Source: Gordonia spumicola (GTDB lineage Bacteria; Actinomycetota; Actinomycetes; Mycobacteriales; Mycobacteriaceae). From it: 64,000 nucleotides of DNA. The position numbers and the translations under genes are program-made. The notes below the pieces were generated by a model. The model was not told the origin of the DNA. It searched no databases and saw nothing but the letters and a program-made list of their open reading frames with translations. The DNA lies in contig NZ_BJOV01000003.1 of assembly GCF_009932475.1 (NCBI RefSeq), forward strand, positions 930,001 through 994,000, read 5' to 3'. This document shows positions 25,426 to 33,832 of the stretch, one piece after another (the first letter of the stretch is position 1; the number at the start of each line of letters is the position of its first letter).

Positions 25426-27161
25426 CGGCCCACCCACTGTCCGACCGGGGTGATGGACAGGCGCAGGGCTCCTAGAGCCGCGGCGGGGACCACCGGCGCG
25501 TGCGGCTCGACCGGCACGATGCGGCGGTAGCCCTCGCCGGGCGCCGGGCGAGTGTCGGCGTCACCCTTGTTGGGCCAGAACGACGCCGCCCGCTCGGCTT
25601 GCGCGGAGATCGTGAGCGACGGGTTGACGCCGAGATTCGCCGAGACCGACGAACCGTCGACGACGCTGAGCGTCGGATACCCGTGCACGCGGTGGTAGGG
25701 GTCGATGACGCCGGTGGTCGCGTCGTCGCCGATCACACAGCCGCCGAGGAAGTGCGCGGTCATCGGGACGTTGAACACTTCGCCCCAGGTGCCAGCGGGC
25801 ACGCCGCCGATCTTCTCCGCGATCCGACGGGTGGCTTCGTTTCCGGCCGGAATCCACGTCGGATTCGGTTCGCCGTGACCCTGCCTGCTCGACAGTCGCC
25901 GCCCGAACAGACCGCGCCGCGTGAAGGTGGTGATGGAGTTGTCGAGATTCTGCATCACGAGGGCGATGACCGTCCGCTCGCTCCATCCCTTGACCGCGAG
26001 GATCCGGCCGGTGGCGATCGGATGCCGCAGGAGGACTCCGAGGAACCGCAGCCATCGGGGCAGCCTGCCGTCGCCGTCGGTCATCGGCGCCTGCAGCATG
26101 CCCATCGCGTTCGACCCCTTGCCGTATCGGACGGGCTCGACATGGGTGTCCGGCGTCGGATAGAACGACGACGTGATCGCCACTCCCTTGGTGAGGTCCA
26201 GGGACTCGTCGACGTCGTAGCGGATGGCGCCGAGGATCGACTCCGAGTTGGTCCGAGTCAGCTCGCCCAGTCGAGGTGAGAGCGCAGGCAGGCGATCACC
26301 GTCGCGCAGCTTGTGAAGCAACCGCTGAGTGCCCCAGGTCCCGGCCGCGAACACCACATTGCGCGCGGTGAACACGGTCCGCCGCTTACGAACCCATGCA
26401 CCGGTCCGCTCGGTGTGCACCTCCCGCGATCCGTCGGCCGACTGTCGGACGTCGGTCACCGTCGTCAACGGGTGAACCGTCGCACCGCCCCGTTCGGCCA
26501 GGCCGAGGTAGTTCTTCACGAGAGTGTTCTTGGCGCCGTGACGGCAGCCGGTCATGCATTCGCCGCATTCGATGCAGCCGGTGCGGTCCGGACCGACACC
26601 GCCGAAGTACGGGTCGGAGACGGTGGCGCCCGGTTCCCCGAAGTAGACGCCGACGGGCGTCTGGATGAAGGTGTCACCCGCTCCCATGTCCTCTGCCACC
26701 GACTTCACGATCTCGTCGGCCGGCGTCAGGTGCGGGTTGGTGACCACGCCGAGCATCCGGCGAGCCTGGTCGTAGTGCGGCCCCAGCTCGTCCTCCCAAT
26801 CGGTGATGTGCGCCCACTGGGGATCGTCGAAGAACGCTCCCGACGGCTTGTACAACGTGTTCGCGTAGTTGAGCGAGCCGCCGCCGACGCCCGCTCCGGC
26901 GAGGATCACGCAGTCGCGCAAGAGGTGGATGCGCTGGACGCCGTAGGCTCCGAGCTTCGGCGCCCACAGGAAGCGGCGGAGATCCCAGCTCGTCGACGCG
27001 AAGTCGGAATCGGCGAAGCGGCGTCCCGCCTCGATCACACCGACCCGATACCCCTTCTCCGTGAGACGGAGCGCGGTGACGCTGCCACCGAAACCGGAGC
27101 CGATGACGAGGACGTCGTAGTCGGTCCGATCGGACTGTGCGCGCGGGGCTGCTGCAGACAA
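25422..27161 (-). CDS. choD: ChoD-like GMC oxidoreductase (cholesterol oxidase family)
   Basis: 579 residues from a TTG at 27161 (RBS GGAGA). The N-terminus DYDVLVIGSGFGGSVTALRL and following ASTSWDLRRFLWAPKLG, GAGVGGGSLNYANTLY and CIECGECMTGCRHGAKNTLV are very close to what I recall of Mycobacterium ChoD. An ATG at 27230 in the same frame falls inside the predicted promoter, so it is rejected. The four cysteines in CIECGECMTGC look able to bind metal. The family oxidises 3-beta-hydroxysterols, although the true substrate of ChoD is debated. First gene of the operon that continues into yrbE-mce. Confidence 0.85.
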   Translation of the reverse strand: MSAAAPRAQSDRTDYDVLVIGSGFGGSVTALRLTEKGYRVGVIEAGRRFADSDFASTSWDLRRFLWAPKLGAYGVQRIHLLRDCVILAGAGVGGGSLNYANTLYKPSGAFFDDPQWAHITDWEDELGPHYDQARRMLGVVTNPHLTPADEIVKSVAEDMGAGDTFIQTPVGVYFGEPGATVSDPYFGGVGPDRTGCIECGECMTGCRHGAKNTLVKNYLGLAERGGATVHPLTTVTDVRQSADGSREVHTERTGAWVRKRRTVFTARNVVFAAGTWGTQRLLHKLRDGDRLPALSPRLGELTRTNSESILGAIRYDVDESLDLTKGVAITSSFYPTPDTHVEPVRYGKGSNAMGMLQAPMTDGDGRLPRWLRFLGVLLRHPIATGRILAVKGWSERTVIALVMQNLDNSITTFTRRGLFGRRLSSRQGHGEPNPTWIPAGNEATRRIAEKIGGVPAGTWGEVFNVPMTAHFLGGCVIGDDATTGVIDPYHRVHGYPTLSVVDGSSVSANLGVNPSLTISAQAERAASFWPNKGDADTRPAPGEGYRRIVPVEPHAPVVPAAALGALRLSITPVGQWVGR

Positions 27162-27229
27162 GGTGCGGTCTCCGTAGACGAGGGTGATCCAACTGACCAC
27201 TGATGAACACTGTGATTTGTGCTGCACCA

Positions 27230-27258
27230 TGTTTATACAGTTATGGAGAAACTGTCAA
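27230..27258 (-). promoter_or_regulatory. Promoter and operator of the choD-yrbE-mce operon
   Basis: On the minus strand a perfect -35 TTGACA (27253-27258) is followed after 17 bp by TAAACA (27230-27235), or after 15 bp by TATAAA. Between the two boxes lies an inverted repeat, ACAGTT-N7-AACTGT (27237-27255), exactly where a repressor would block polymerase. The surrounding 27200-27300 segment is much more AT-rich than its neighbours. The likely regulator is the divergent TetR gene at 27345. Confidence 0.65.
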
Positions 27259-27322
27259 CAACTTCCACAATGTAAAGAAACTTGTCACTATGGTCCGAAC
27301 AGTCTCCACGCTGGACACTCGA

Positions 27323-27338
27323 CTACGAGTCGTAGACT
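27323..27338 (+). promoter_or_regulatory. Leaderless promoter and palindrome of the TetR gene
   Basis: TAGACT at 27333-27338 stands six bases before the ATG at 27345, implying transcription starts at or near the initiation codon. A perfect 13-bp palindrome CTACGAGTCGTAG (27323-27335) overlaps the box. It differs from the ACAGTT repeat at the choD promoter, so self-control and choD control may use different sites or proteins. Confidence 0.5.
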
Positions 27339-27344
27339 GGCCGC

Positions 27345-27947
27345 ATGAGTCAGATCCGGTCGTTCCAGAGCGAGGTCAGAGACCTGCTCCGCAACCGGAT
27401 CCTCGACACCGCCCGCGACCTCGTCATCGACGGCGGATGGTCGTCGGTGAACATGTCGAAGGTGGCGCGCATGGTCGGCATCAGCCGGGCGGGCCTGTAC
27501 AACGAGATGGGCACCCGGCAGGACCTGGCGGCCGCCCTGGTGGCGCGCGAAGCCGATCGCTTCCTCACCGGGGTGGCCGACGCCATCGCGTCGCACCCGG
27601 ACGACCTGGTCGCCGGCCTCGCGGCCGCGGCGGCGAGCACCCTGCGGACCGGCGAGGAGAACCGCCTCCTGCTCTCGGTCGTCCAAGGCGTGTCCGGAAC
27701 ACCGGAGAGCGAACTGCTGTCACTGGTGGCCGTCGATTCGGAGACCGTCCTCGGCCGCGCGATGGAGACGGTGTCCGAACAGGTTCGCCTCATCTCACCG
27801 GCGATGCCCGACGACGATCTCGCGCTTGTCACCGAGGTCATGGTCCGGCTCACGGTGAGTCACCTGCTGCAGCCCCGCGGCGATCAGCAGGCCGCGGTCG
27901 ACCAGATACGCGCCACCATGCGCGGACTGACCGCCACGCTCGACTGA
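27345..27947 (+). CDS. TetR family transcriptional regulator
   Basis: 200 residues. The N-terminal helix-turn-helix reads RILDTARDLVIDGGWSSVNMSKVARMVGISRAGLYNEMGTRQDL (given in parts: RILDTARDLVIDGG, VNMSKVARMVGISR, AGLYNEMGTRQDL), the TetR DNA-binding domain; the rest is a helical ligand/dimerisation domain without a recognised family. The gene is divergent from the choD-mce operon with about 180 bp between starts, the usual arrangement for a local repressor. Probably leaderless. The inducer is unknown; a lipid or sterol derivative would fit the neighbours. Confidence 0.85.
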   Translation: MSQIRSFQSEVRDLLRNRILDTARDLVIDGGWSSVNMSKVARMVGISRAGLYNEMGTRQDLAAALVAREADRFLTGVADAIASHPDDLVAGLAAAAASTLRTGEENRLLLSVVQGVSGTPESELLSLVAVDSETVLGRAMETVSEQVRLISPAMPDDDLALVTEVMVRLTVSHLLQPRGDQQAAVDQIRATMRGLTATLD

Positions 27948-27963
27948 TCCCCAAGACACGAAA

Positions 27964-28004
27964 GTGGACCGTCCGGCGTGGGGGATGGTCACCGGACGGT
28001 CCAC
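27964..28004. terminator. Bidirectional terminator between TetR and the flavin monooxygenase
   Basis: Perfect 13-bp inverted repeat GTGGACCGTCCGG (27964-27976) and CCGGACGGTCCAC (27992-28004) with a 15-base loop, between two convergent genes. Confidence 0.7.
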
Positions 28005-28049
28005 AATTGTGGCGACGGGACGGGGCCGCCGCCGGTCTCGGGGGAGAGA

Positions 28050-29888
28050 TCAGCTCAGGTGATGCACCTCCTGCAGCCCGTAGACAGGCGTGTCGAGTCC
28101 CTCGAAACGGGCCTTGAGCTGCAGCGCGAGGTACAGGGAGTAGTGGCGGGACTGATGCAGGTTGCCGCCGTGGAACCAGAGACCCGGTTGCTGGGTCGGC
28201 TTCCACATGTTGCGCTGCTCGCCCTCCCACGGGCCTGGATCCTTGGTGGTGTCCGAGCCGAGACCCCACACCTTGCCGACGCGGTCGGCCACGTCCTGCC
28301 CCATGAGATCCGCGGCCCAACCGTTCATCGAGCCGTAGCCGGTCGCGTAGACGACGACGTCGGCGGGCAGTTCGGTGCCGTCCGAGAGGACCACGCTGTT
28401 CTCCGTCAGGTGGTCGACGCCGCCGTGCGCGAGCTTGATGGTGCCGTCGGCGACGCGCTCACATGCACCGACGTCGATGTAGTAGCCCGACCCGCGTCGC
28501 AGGTACTTCATGAACAGACCGGAGTCGTCGTCGCCGAAGTCGAGGTCGAAACCCGCGGCTTCGAGGCGGCCGTAGAAGTCCTTGTCGCGTTCACGGATCG
28601 CGTCGTAGATCGGGATCTGGAACTGGTGCATGATCCGGTACGGGAGCGACGCGAACGTCATGTCGGCCTTCTTGGTCGTCATGCCGCCCTTGACCGCCTC
28701 CTCGCTGTAGAGGGCGCCGAGGCCGATCTCCATCAGCGAGTCGGACTTCACGATGTGCGTCGACGAGCGCTGCACCATCGTGGTGTCGATGCCGTTCTCG
28801 ACGAGCGCCTTGCAGATGTCGTGCGCCGAGTTGTTGGCGCCGATCACGACGACCTTCTTGCCGATGAAACCGTCCGGGCCGGGGTGACGGCTCGAATGAT
28901 GCTGGTCGCCGAGGAACGTGTCCGCGCCGGGGAAGGTCGGGACGTTCGCCTTGCCGGACATGCCGGTCGCCAGCACCAGCTGTGTCGGGTGCAGCGTCAT
29001 CGGCTCACCGTCGCGGACCAGCTCGACCGTCCAGCGTCCGGCCGCTTCGTCGTAGCTCGCCGACGTGCACTCCGTCTTGCTCCAGTACGGCACCTCCATG
29101 ACCTTCGTGTAGAACTCCAGCCAGTCGCCGATCTTGTCCTTCGGCGCGAACACCGGCCAGTTGTCGGGGAACGGCAGGTACGGGAGATGGTCGTACCAGA
29201 CCGGATCGTGCAGGCAGAGGGTCTTGTAGCGACCGCGCCACTGGTCGCCGGGGCGGTCGTGCTTGTCGACGACGATCGACGGGACGCCCAGCTGACGCAG
29301 TCGCGCACCCAATGCGATGCCGCCCTGGCCGCCGCCGATGACAAGCACATACGGTTGGACCGACCGGCCGAGCTCCGCGGCCTCGATCTCCTGCCGCTCG
29401 GCCCACGACTTGGCGCCGGGGTCACTGCCGTGCACCGCGCCCAGTACGCGCGACGCACCGAGCGGCTCCTCGTGATCCTTCAGCTCCTGCAGCGTCGTCA
29501 GCAGCGTCCACGCGCGGTCCTGACCGTCGTCGTCGGCCTTGATGCGGAGGTGACCGTCGCCTCGGCCGGTCGCCGTCTCGAACCGGATGAACGCCTCGAC
29601 CACGCCGTCGGCCTCCGACGGAGCGTCGCTGGCCGCGAATCCGCGCGGCACCGTGTCGGCGAGCCGCTCGTCGAGCATTCCGGCGATCTGGTCCCGCCCC
29701 TCCATCGTCTTCAGGTTCCAGGTGAACGACACCAGGTCGCGCCAGTAGCAGTCGGCGACGAACAGGGACGCCACCTGTCGCGGGTCACCGGCCGCCAATG
29801 CGTCGTTGAACCTCGCCAGCCAGGCGTCCATCCGCGCCGCGGCCGAACCGGCCTCGGTGTTCATCACGATGTCCGCGGTCTGCGTCAT
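28050..29888 (-). CDS. Flavin-containing monooxygenase with N-terminal NTF2-like domain
   Basis: 612 residues from the ATG at 29888 (RBS GAGAGGAA). Residues about 20-140 look like a SnoaL/NTF2-type domain (WLARFNDALAAGDPRQVASL, FVADCYWRDLVSFTW). A class B flavin monooxygenase follows: FAD motif VLVIGGGQGGIALGARL near residue 180 and NADPH motif VVVIGANNSAHDI. GYKTLC-like segments and the C-terminal GNLHQSRHYS are typical of actinobacterial FMOs. Predicted to hydroxylate or Baeyer-Villiger-oxidise an organic substrate with NADPH and O2. It is divergent from a GAF-domain regulator, which probably controls it. Confidence 0.85.
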   Translation of the reverse strand: MTQTADIVMNTEAGSAAARMDAWLARFNDALAAGDPRQVASLFVADCYWRDLVSFTWNLKTMEGRDQIAGMLDERLADTVPRGFAASDAPSEADGVVEAFIRFETATGRGDGHLRIKADDDGQDRAWTLLTTLQELKDHEEPLGASRVLGAVHGSDPGAKSWAERQEIEAAELGRSVQPYVLVIGGGQGGIALGARLRQLGVPSIVVDKHDRPGDQWRGRYKTLCLHDPVWYDHLPYLPFPDNWPVFAPKDKIGDWLEFYTKVMEVPYWSKTECTSASYDEAAGRWTVELVRDGEPMTLHPTQLVLATGMSGKANVPTFPGADTFLGDQHHSSRHPGPDGFIGKKVVVIGANNSAHDICKALVENGIDTTMVQRSSTHIVKSDSLMEIGLGALYSEEAVKGGMTTKKADMTFASLPYRIMHQFQIPIYDAIRERDKDFYGRLEAAGFDLDFGDDDSGLFMKYLRRGSGYYIDVGACERVADGTIKLAHGGVDHLTENSVVLSDGTELPADVVVYATGYGSMNGWAADLMGQDVADRVGKVWGLGSDTTKDPGPWEGEQRNMWKPTQQPGLWFHGGNLHQSRHYSLYLALQLKARFEGLDTPVYGLQEVHHLS

Positions 29889-29960
29889 CTGAATTCCTCT
29901 CGTCGCTGTTCTGCACTCGTTGTGATGGACAGCACACTCCCCGAGCGAGGGGCGCGACAA

Positions 29961-29988
29961 GGGTTGCAGAGGGTTGCAACGTCGTTGC
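29961..29988. promoter_or_regulatory. TTGC repeat and palindrome between the monooxygenase and its regulator
   Basis: GGGTTGCA occurs at 29961-29968 and 29971-29978, and a third TTGC lies at 29985-29988, so the copies are one helical turn apart. GCAACG-T-CGTTGC at 29976-29988 is a perfect palindrome. A second inverted repeat, GTCGG-N8-CCGAC, lies nearer the regulator start (around 30021-30038). I infer operator sites for the regulator at 30058. Confidence 0.5.
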
Positions 29989-30057
29989 GCCGACGCCGAC
30001 GCGGGAGGACGCTGTCAACAGTCGGTGTGACAGCCGACACAGACAGGGGATGACGAC

Positions 30058-31275
30058 ATGCCGACAGCGCTGCACAACGCCGCACTCGAACCCGCCCTCA
30101 CAACCGGTGAGGATCCGCGCAGTTTCGCGCAGGTCTTGCACGCCGTCTACGACGCGGCGATGGCGGGCGAACAGCTCCCCGCCCGCCCGAGATCGGTGAT
30201 CGGGCAGTCGTGGGAGCGGGCAGTCGACGCCGGGGTCGACCCTGACATCGGAGGTCCAGGCGATCCGATCTCGGCCGCGGACCTCGACGAACGTCGGTCG
30301 ACGTCGGGACTGGCCGGGCTCCTCGGCGACCTCACGAACGGGCTCGACGCCGTCGTCCGCGACAGCCCGAACATCCTCGTCGTCGCCGACGCCGACGGCC
30401 ACGTCCTCTGGCGGGCCGGCAGCTCGGCGGTCCGTCGCCGCGCCGACCATCTCGGGTTCGTCGAAGGCGCGTCGTGGGCGGAGAACGCCGTCGGCACCAA
30501 CGCGATCGGCACCGCGCTCGCATCCGGGCGGGCCGTCCAGGTGTTCTCGGCCGAGCACTTCGTCCGCACCCACCACGCGTGGACGTGCACGGGCGCACCC
30601 ATCCACGACCCGAGGACGGGCGGGCTGCTCGGGGCCGTCGACGTGAGTGGACCGGCCGCGACGATCCATCCCGCCACCATCGCCCTCGTCGACTCGGTGG
30701 CACGCCTGGCCCAGGCCAGACTGCAACTCGACCACCGCGATCGGCTCGACATGCTGCGCGCGGTCGCCGCACCCATCCTGGCCCGCGCGAGCAGGCCGTC
30801 GCTCGCCGTCGACGAGTACGGCTGGGTGGCCGCGGCCGACAGGATGACCCCGACCAGGCGGATCGTCCTGCCCGACGACGTGACGCCGTCGCGCATGCGC
30901 ATCGCCGACCTCGGCCTGTGCGATGTGGAACCGCTGCCGGGCGGGTGGCTGGTCCGTCCCACCGAGACGACGCCGCACCGGGGCACGACCGTGACGATCG
31001 GCGACGGTCCCGACGGGCGGGCCGTCGTCACCGTGCGGACGTCGGACGGCGAGTGGACTCACCGCGCGACGCCTCGCCACCGTGACCTGCTCGTGCAGTT
31101 GGCGGCGTCTCCGATCGGCTGCAGCGCGGCGGAACTGTCGTCGGCCCTGTTCGGCGACCCCACCAGGACCGTCACCGTCCGTGCCGAGATGTCCCGGCTC
31201 AGGAAGGCCCTCGGCGGCCTACTCGCCACCGGCCCCTATCGCTTCGCGCCGGGGGTCGACGTGCGCGTCGAGTGA
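30058..31275 (+). CDS. GAF-domain transcriptional regulator (AcoR-like sensor part, no AAA+ domain)
   Basis: 405 residues. The N-terminus (about 35-60, SVIGQSWERAVDAGVDP) and a GAF domain (about 85-215: ILVVADADGHVLWRAG, GASWAENAVGTNAIGTALAS, HAWTCTGAPIHDP) match the sensor half of AcoR/acetoin-type activators. The sigma-54 AAA+ domain is missing; instead the C-terminus (about 325-405: LLVQLAASPIGCSAAELSSAL, VRAEMSRLRKALGG) looks like a winged-helix module of the OmpR/SARP kind. So it probably senses a small organic molecule and acts on ordinary promoters. It is divergent from the flavin monooxygenase, its likely target. Confidence 0.75.
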   Translation: MPTALHNAALEPALTTGEDPRSFAQVLHAVYDAAMAGEQLPARPRSVIGQSWERAVDAGVDPDIGGPGDPISAADLDERRSTSGLAGLLGDLTNGLDAVVRDSPNILVVADADGHVLWRAGSSAVRRRADHLGFVEGASWAENAVGTNAIGTALASGRAVQVFSAEHFVRTHHAWTCTGAPIHDPRTGGLLGAVDVSGPAATIHPATIALVDSVARLAQARLQLDHRDRLDMLRAVAAPILARASRPSLAVDEYGWVAAADRMTPTRRIVLPDDVTPSRMRIADLGLCDVEPLPGGWLVRPTETTPHRGTTVTIGDGPDGRAVVTVRTSDGEWTHRATPRHRDLLVQLAASPIGCSAAELSSALFGDPTRTVTVRAEMSRLRKALGGLLATGPYRFAPGVDVRVE

Positions 31276-31285
31276 GCGGGCCCGA

Positions 31286-31299
31286 CGTCTTGCGAGACG
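31286..31299. terminator. Short hairpin between convergent genes
   Basis: CGTCT-TGCG-AGACG, a 5-bp stem, fills the 29-bp gap between the GAF regulator and the flavin reductase gene. Weak, but in the right place for a terminator. Confidence 0.35.
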
Positions 31300-31304
31300 C
31301 GCCG

Positions 31305-31802
31305 TCACAGAGTGGCGAGGCGACGGAAGCGGCTGCCGTGGAAGACGAGGGGCGCGGTGTCGGAGTTGATCTGCAGACCGTCGATCGACAGGAGCGCGAT
31401 CGTGTGGTCGCCCGCGGGCACCTCCGAGTCGAAGACCACGTCGAGCCAGGCCGCGGCGTCGTGGACGAAGAGTCCGCCGCCCGGCGAGACGTCCCATTCG
31501 ATGTCCTCGAAACGGTCCGGCGACCGGCTCGAGATGGCTCGACAGATCTCGTCGTGCCCCTCGGCGAGCACGCTGATGCCGAGCCTGCCGTGCTCGCGCA
31601 GACGCGGCCACGTCGTCGAACTGTTCTGGAAACACACCGACACCAGCGGTGGATCCAACGACACCGAAGTGAACGAACTGGCGGCCATGCCGACGGGCGC
31701 GCCGTCGACGACGGCCCCGACCGACGTGACCCCGGACGGGAAGCACGCGAATGCCTGCCGCAGCGGGACCGGGTCGGCCGTCATCGGTTCGAAGTTGATC
31801 AT
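31305..31802 (-). CDS. Flavin reductase family protein
   Basis: 165 residues. LRQAFACFPSGVTSVGAVVDG, PVGMAASSFTSVSLDPPLVSV and CFQNSSTTWPRL (given as separate pieces) are the flavin reductase domain signature seen in HpaC and HsaB. The enzyme makes FMNH2 or FADH2 with NADH for a two-component oxygenase. It is the last gene of the amidohydrolase-SDR-reductase unit, 16 bp after the SDR. A suitable partner oxygenase is not adjacent; candidates are the LLM proteins elsewhere in the window. Confidence 0.88.
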   Translation of the reverse strand: MINFEPMTADPVPLRQAFACFPSGVTSVGAVVDGAPVGMAASSFTSVSLDPPLVSVCFQNSSTTWPRLREHGRLGISVLAEGHDEICRAISSRSPDRFEDIEWDVSPGGGLFVHDAAAWLDVVFDSEVPAGDHTIALLSIDGLQINSDTAPLVFHGSRFRRLATL

Positions 31803-31818
31803 CGCTTCTCGCTCCTTG

Positions 31819-32586
31819 TCAGAAGACGGTGTAGCCGCCGTCGATGACGATCTCGTCGCCCGTCTGGAATCCGCCGATCCCGCTCGCCAGGTAGACGGCG
31901 AGCCGGGCGAAGTCGTCCGGTGAGCCCCACCTGCGTTGCGGCATCCTCTTCATCACGTTGGTCTCGAATGCCGAATGGTCGAGTTCGCGGCCGATCAGGG
32001 GCGTCTCGGTCCAGCCGACGATCATCGAATGCGCGTTGATCCCGTGCCGGGCCAGCTCGACCGCGCACGACCGCATCATCGCCGAGAGGCCCGCCTTACT
32101 GGCCGCATACCCCTGGCCGCGCGGGGTGCCGTGTTTGGACGAGACGCTCGACGTCCCGACGAGCACGCCACCACCGCCGCGGGAGACCATGTGCCGCGCG
32201 GCCTCCCTGATGGTGAGGAAGGCGCCGTCGAGGTTGACGTCGAGCACCTCCCGGAAGTCGGCGAGCTCGGTGTCGACGAACGCCTTGTCGGTGCCGCGTC
32301 GACCCGCGTTGGCGAAGCAGGAGTCGACGCGACCGAACTCGTCGACGGTCTCGGCGAACGCCTCGATCACCGCCTGCTCATCGCTGACGTCGCACCGCAC
32401 CGAGTGCACCTGACCGCCGATCTCGGACAACTCGGCTTCGGCTGCCGCGTTCCGTTCGGCGTTGGTGCCCCAGATGCAGACGTCGGCGCCCGCCCGAGCG
32501 AGACCGCGCGCCATCCCGAGACCGATGCCGGAGTTCGCGCCGGTGACGACGGCGACGTGGCCCTTCAGGTCGAAGAGATCGCTCAT
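31819..32586 (-). CDS. Short-chain dehydrogenase/reductase
   Basis: 255 residues. Classical SDR motifs: cofactor-binding TGANSGIG (residues 15-22), FANAG (91-95), and catalytic Y160-x3-K164 in GYAASKAG with an upstream serine in GTSSVSS. It oxidises an alcohol or reduces a ketone with NAD(P). The ATG at 32586 overlaps the amidohydrolase stop by 4 bp (ATGA), so the two are translated together. Substrate unknown; the context suggests an intermediate of an acyl-CoA-type pathway. Confidence 0.9.
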   Translation of the reverse strand: MSDLFDLKGHVAVVTGANSGIGLGMARGLARAGADVCIWGTNAERNAAAEAELSEIGGQVHSVRCDVSDEQAVIEAFAETVDEFGRVDSCFANAGRRGTDKAFVDTELADFREVLDVNLDGAFLTIREAARHMVSRGGGGVLVGTSSVSSKHGTPRGQGYAASKAGLSAMMRSCAVELARHGINAHSMIVGWTETPLIGRELDHSAFETNVMKRMPQRRWGSPDDFARLAVYLASGIGGFQTGDEIVIDGGYTVF

Positions 32587-33785
32587 GCCGGCAGCAGCCA
32601 TTCGGCGTTGGTCCGGAAGAACTTCTCCGTCAATTCGGCTCCGAGCGGTTCCATCCGGGCCAGCATCTTCGCCTTCGAGTCCTTGCCGCCCTCGGTGTGC
32701 GGGTAGTCCGAGGAGTAGCAGAACACGTCAGCCAGGTCGGGATCGTCACGGAAGTAGCGGTCGACCGGCTCGAAGTTGAACGGCGACACCCGCACATTGC
32801 GGTTGATGAATTCCGACGGCCGCAGCGAGAACTTCTTCGCGTCCGCGCCGGGGAACACGTCGACGTACATGTTCATCCGACGGGCCGCGTTGCCCACCCA
32901 GTGGGCTCCGACCTCCATCAGGCCGACGCGCAGTCGCGGGAAGCGTTCGAATACGCCGCCGAGCACCAACGTCGAGAGATAGTTGTCGATCGCCATGTGC
33001 ACGGTCGAGAAGATCTGCAGGTTGGCGTTCGGGATCTCCGCCGACTGGAACATCGACGAGAACGTCTCCGCGTACGTCCACCTCGGGTCGAGGAAGAAGA
33101 ACTCGGTGCCGATGTGCAGGGTGACGGCCACATCGGCCTCTTCGAGCAGCGCCCACATCGGGTCGAACGCCGAGTTCGCGGGCGACAGGCCGCCGGGCGG
33201 GACATCCGCCTGCAGGTACACGGCGCGTACGCCACCGTCGACCAGTGCCTTGGCCTGCGCGATCATCTCCTGCGCCGTCGGACGTGTCCGCAGAACGCCG
33301 ACCGCTCGGATCCTCCCGTCGTCGATGCTCGCGTTCTCGATCGCCCACGCGTTGTGGTCGACGACGAACTGCTCGGCGAACTCCGGCCTGGTCAGATCGC
33401 CGAACATAGACGTGTCCGCGCCCCATCGCGCGGCATAGGCGTCGTCGTTCATGCCGCCGATGATCAACGCTGCGAGCGCCGCCGTCGGGAACACGAGCTG
33501 TCGATCGATGCCCATCACGTCGAGGACCTCGGCACGTCGACTGAGATCGATCGCACTCGGAGCGGGCGCGCCCTTGATCGACCAGATCGTGTCCGCGTCG
33601 ATCTCGGTGACGTCGCCGACCACGCCCGGCTGATGCGGATTGGTCGGGGTGGGGTCGGGGTGGGCGCGGCTCGCCGATTCGAAGAGATCTCCGAGCATGC
33701 GGCCCGACTCGCCGAACGAGTCCTTGAGAAGGTGGCCGGGGATGTTCTCGTGACTGTCGACGTCGTGGACCAGGAGTGCTGTCAT
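32583..33785 (-). CDS. Amidohydrolase family protein (ACMSD-like metal-dependent hydrolase/decarboxylase), copy A
   Basis: 400 residues. The N-terminus LLVHDVDSHENIPGHLL and C-terminal FCYSSDYPHTEGGKDS match the amidohydrolase-2 family, whose members include decarboxylases and hydrolases with one divalent metal. LHIGTE and EVGAHWVGN are further family segments. The first metal-ligand motif reads DVDSH rather than HxH, as in many actinobacterial members. First gene of a unit with an SDR and a flavin reductase; a TAGATCGATCTA palindrome lies 32 bp upstream. A paralogue with the same architecture lies at 48390-49589. Confidence 0.82.
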   Translation of the reverse strand: MTALLVHDVDSHENIPGHLLKDSFGESGRMLGDLFESASRAHPDPTPTNPHQPGVVGDVTEIDADTIWSIKGAPAPSAIDLSRRAEVLDVMGIDRQLVFPTAALAALIIGGMNDDAYAARWGADTSMFGDLTRPEFAEQFVVDHNAWAIENASIDDGRIRAVGVLRTRPTAQEMIAQAKALVDGGVRAVYLQADVPPGGLSPANSAFDPMWALLEEADVAVTLHIGTEFFFLDPRWTYAETFSSMFQSAEIPNANLQIFSTVHMAIDNYLSTLVLGGVFERFPRLRVGLMEVGAHWVGNAARRMNMYVDVFPGADAKKFSLRPSEFINRNVRVSPFNFEPVDRYFRDDPDLADVFCYSSDYPHTEGGKDSKAKMLARMEPLGAELTEKFFRTNAEWLLPA

Positions 33786-33816
33786 TGGGTTGTCTTCCGC
33801 TCGTTTCCGTTGTTGC

Positions 33817-33828
33817 TAGATCGATCTA
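33817..33828. promoter_or_regulatory. TAGATCGATCTA operator, site 1
   Basis: Perfect 12-bp palindrome in the 47-bp gap upstream of amidohydrolase A. One of six copies in the window, all before genes of the same catabolic set; the proposed regulator is the TetR/YxaF-like protein at 36400. Confidence 0.75.
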
Positions 33829-33832
33829 TTGA

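Noticed and set aside
27162..27230. ATG at 27230 as start of the choD-like gene
   Set aside because: It overlaps the predicted -10 box of a TTGACA promoter, and homology to ChoD begins well after it; the TTG at 27161 has a GGAGA site.
27200..27344. KstR control of the choD-mce operon
   Set aside because: I searched by eye for TnnAACnnGTTnnA in the promoter region and did not find it; only the ACAGTT repeat is present.
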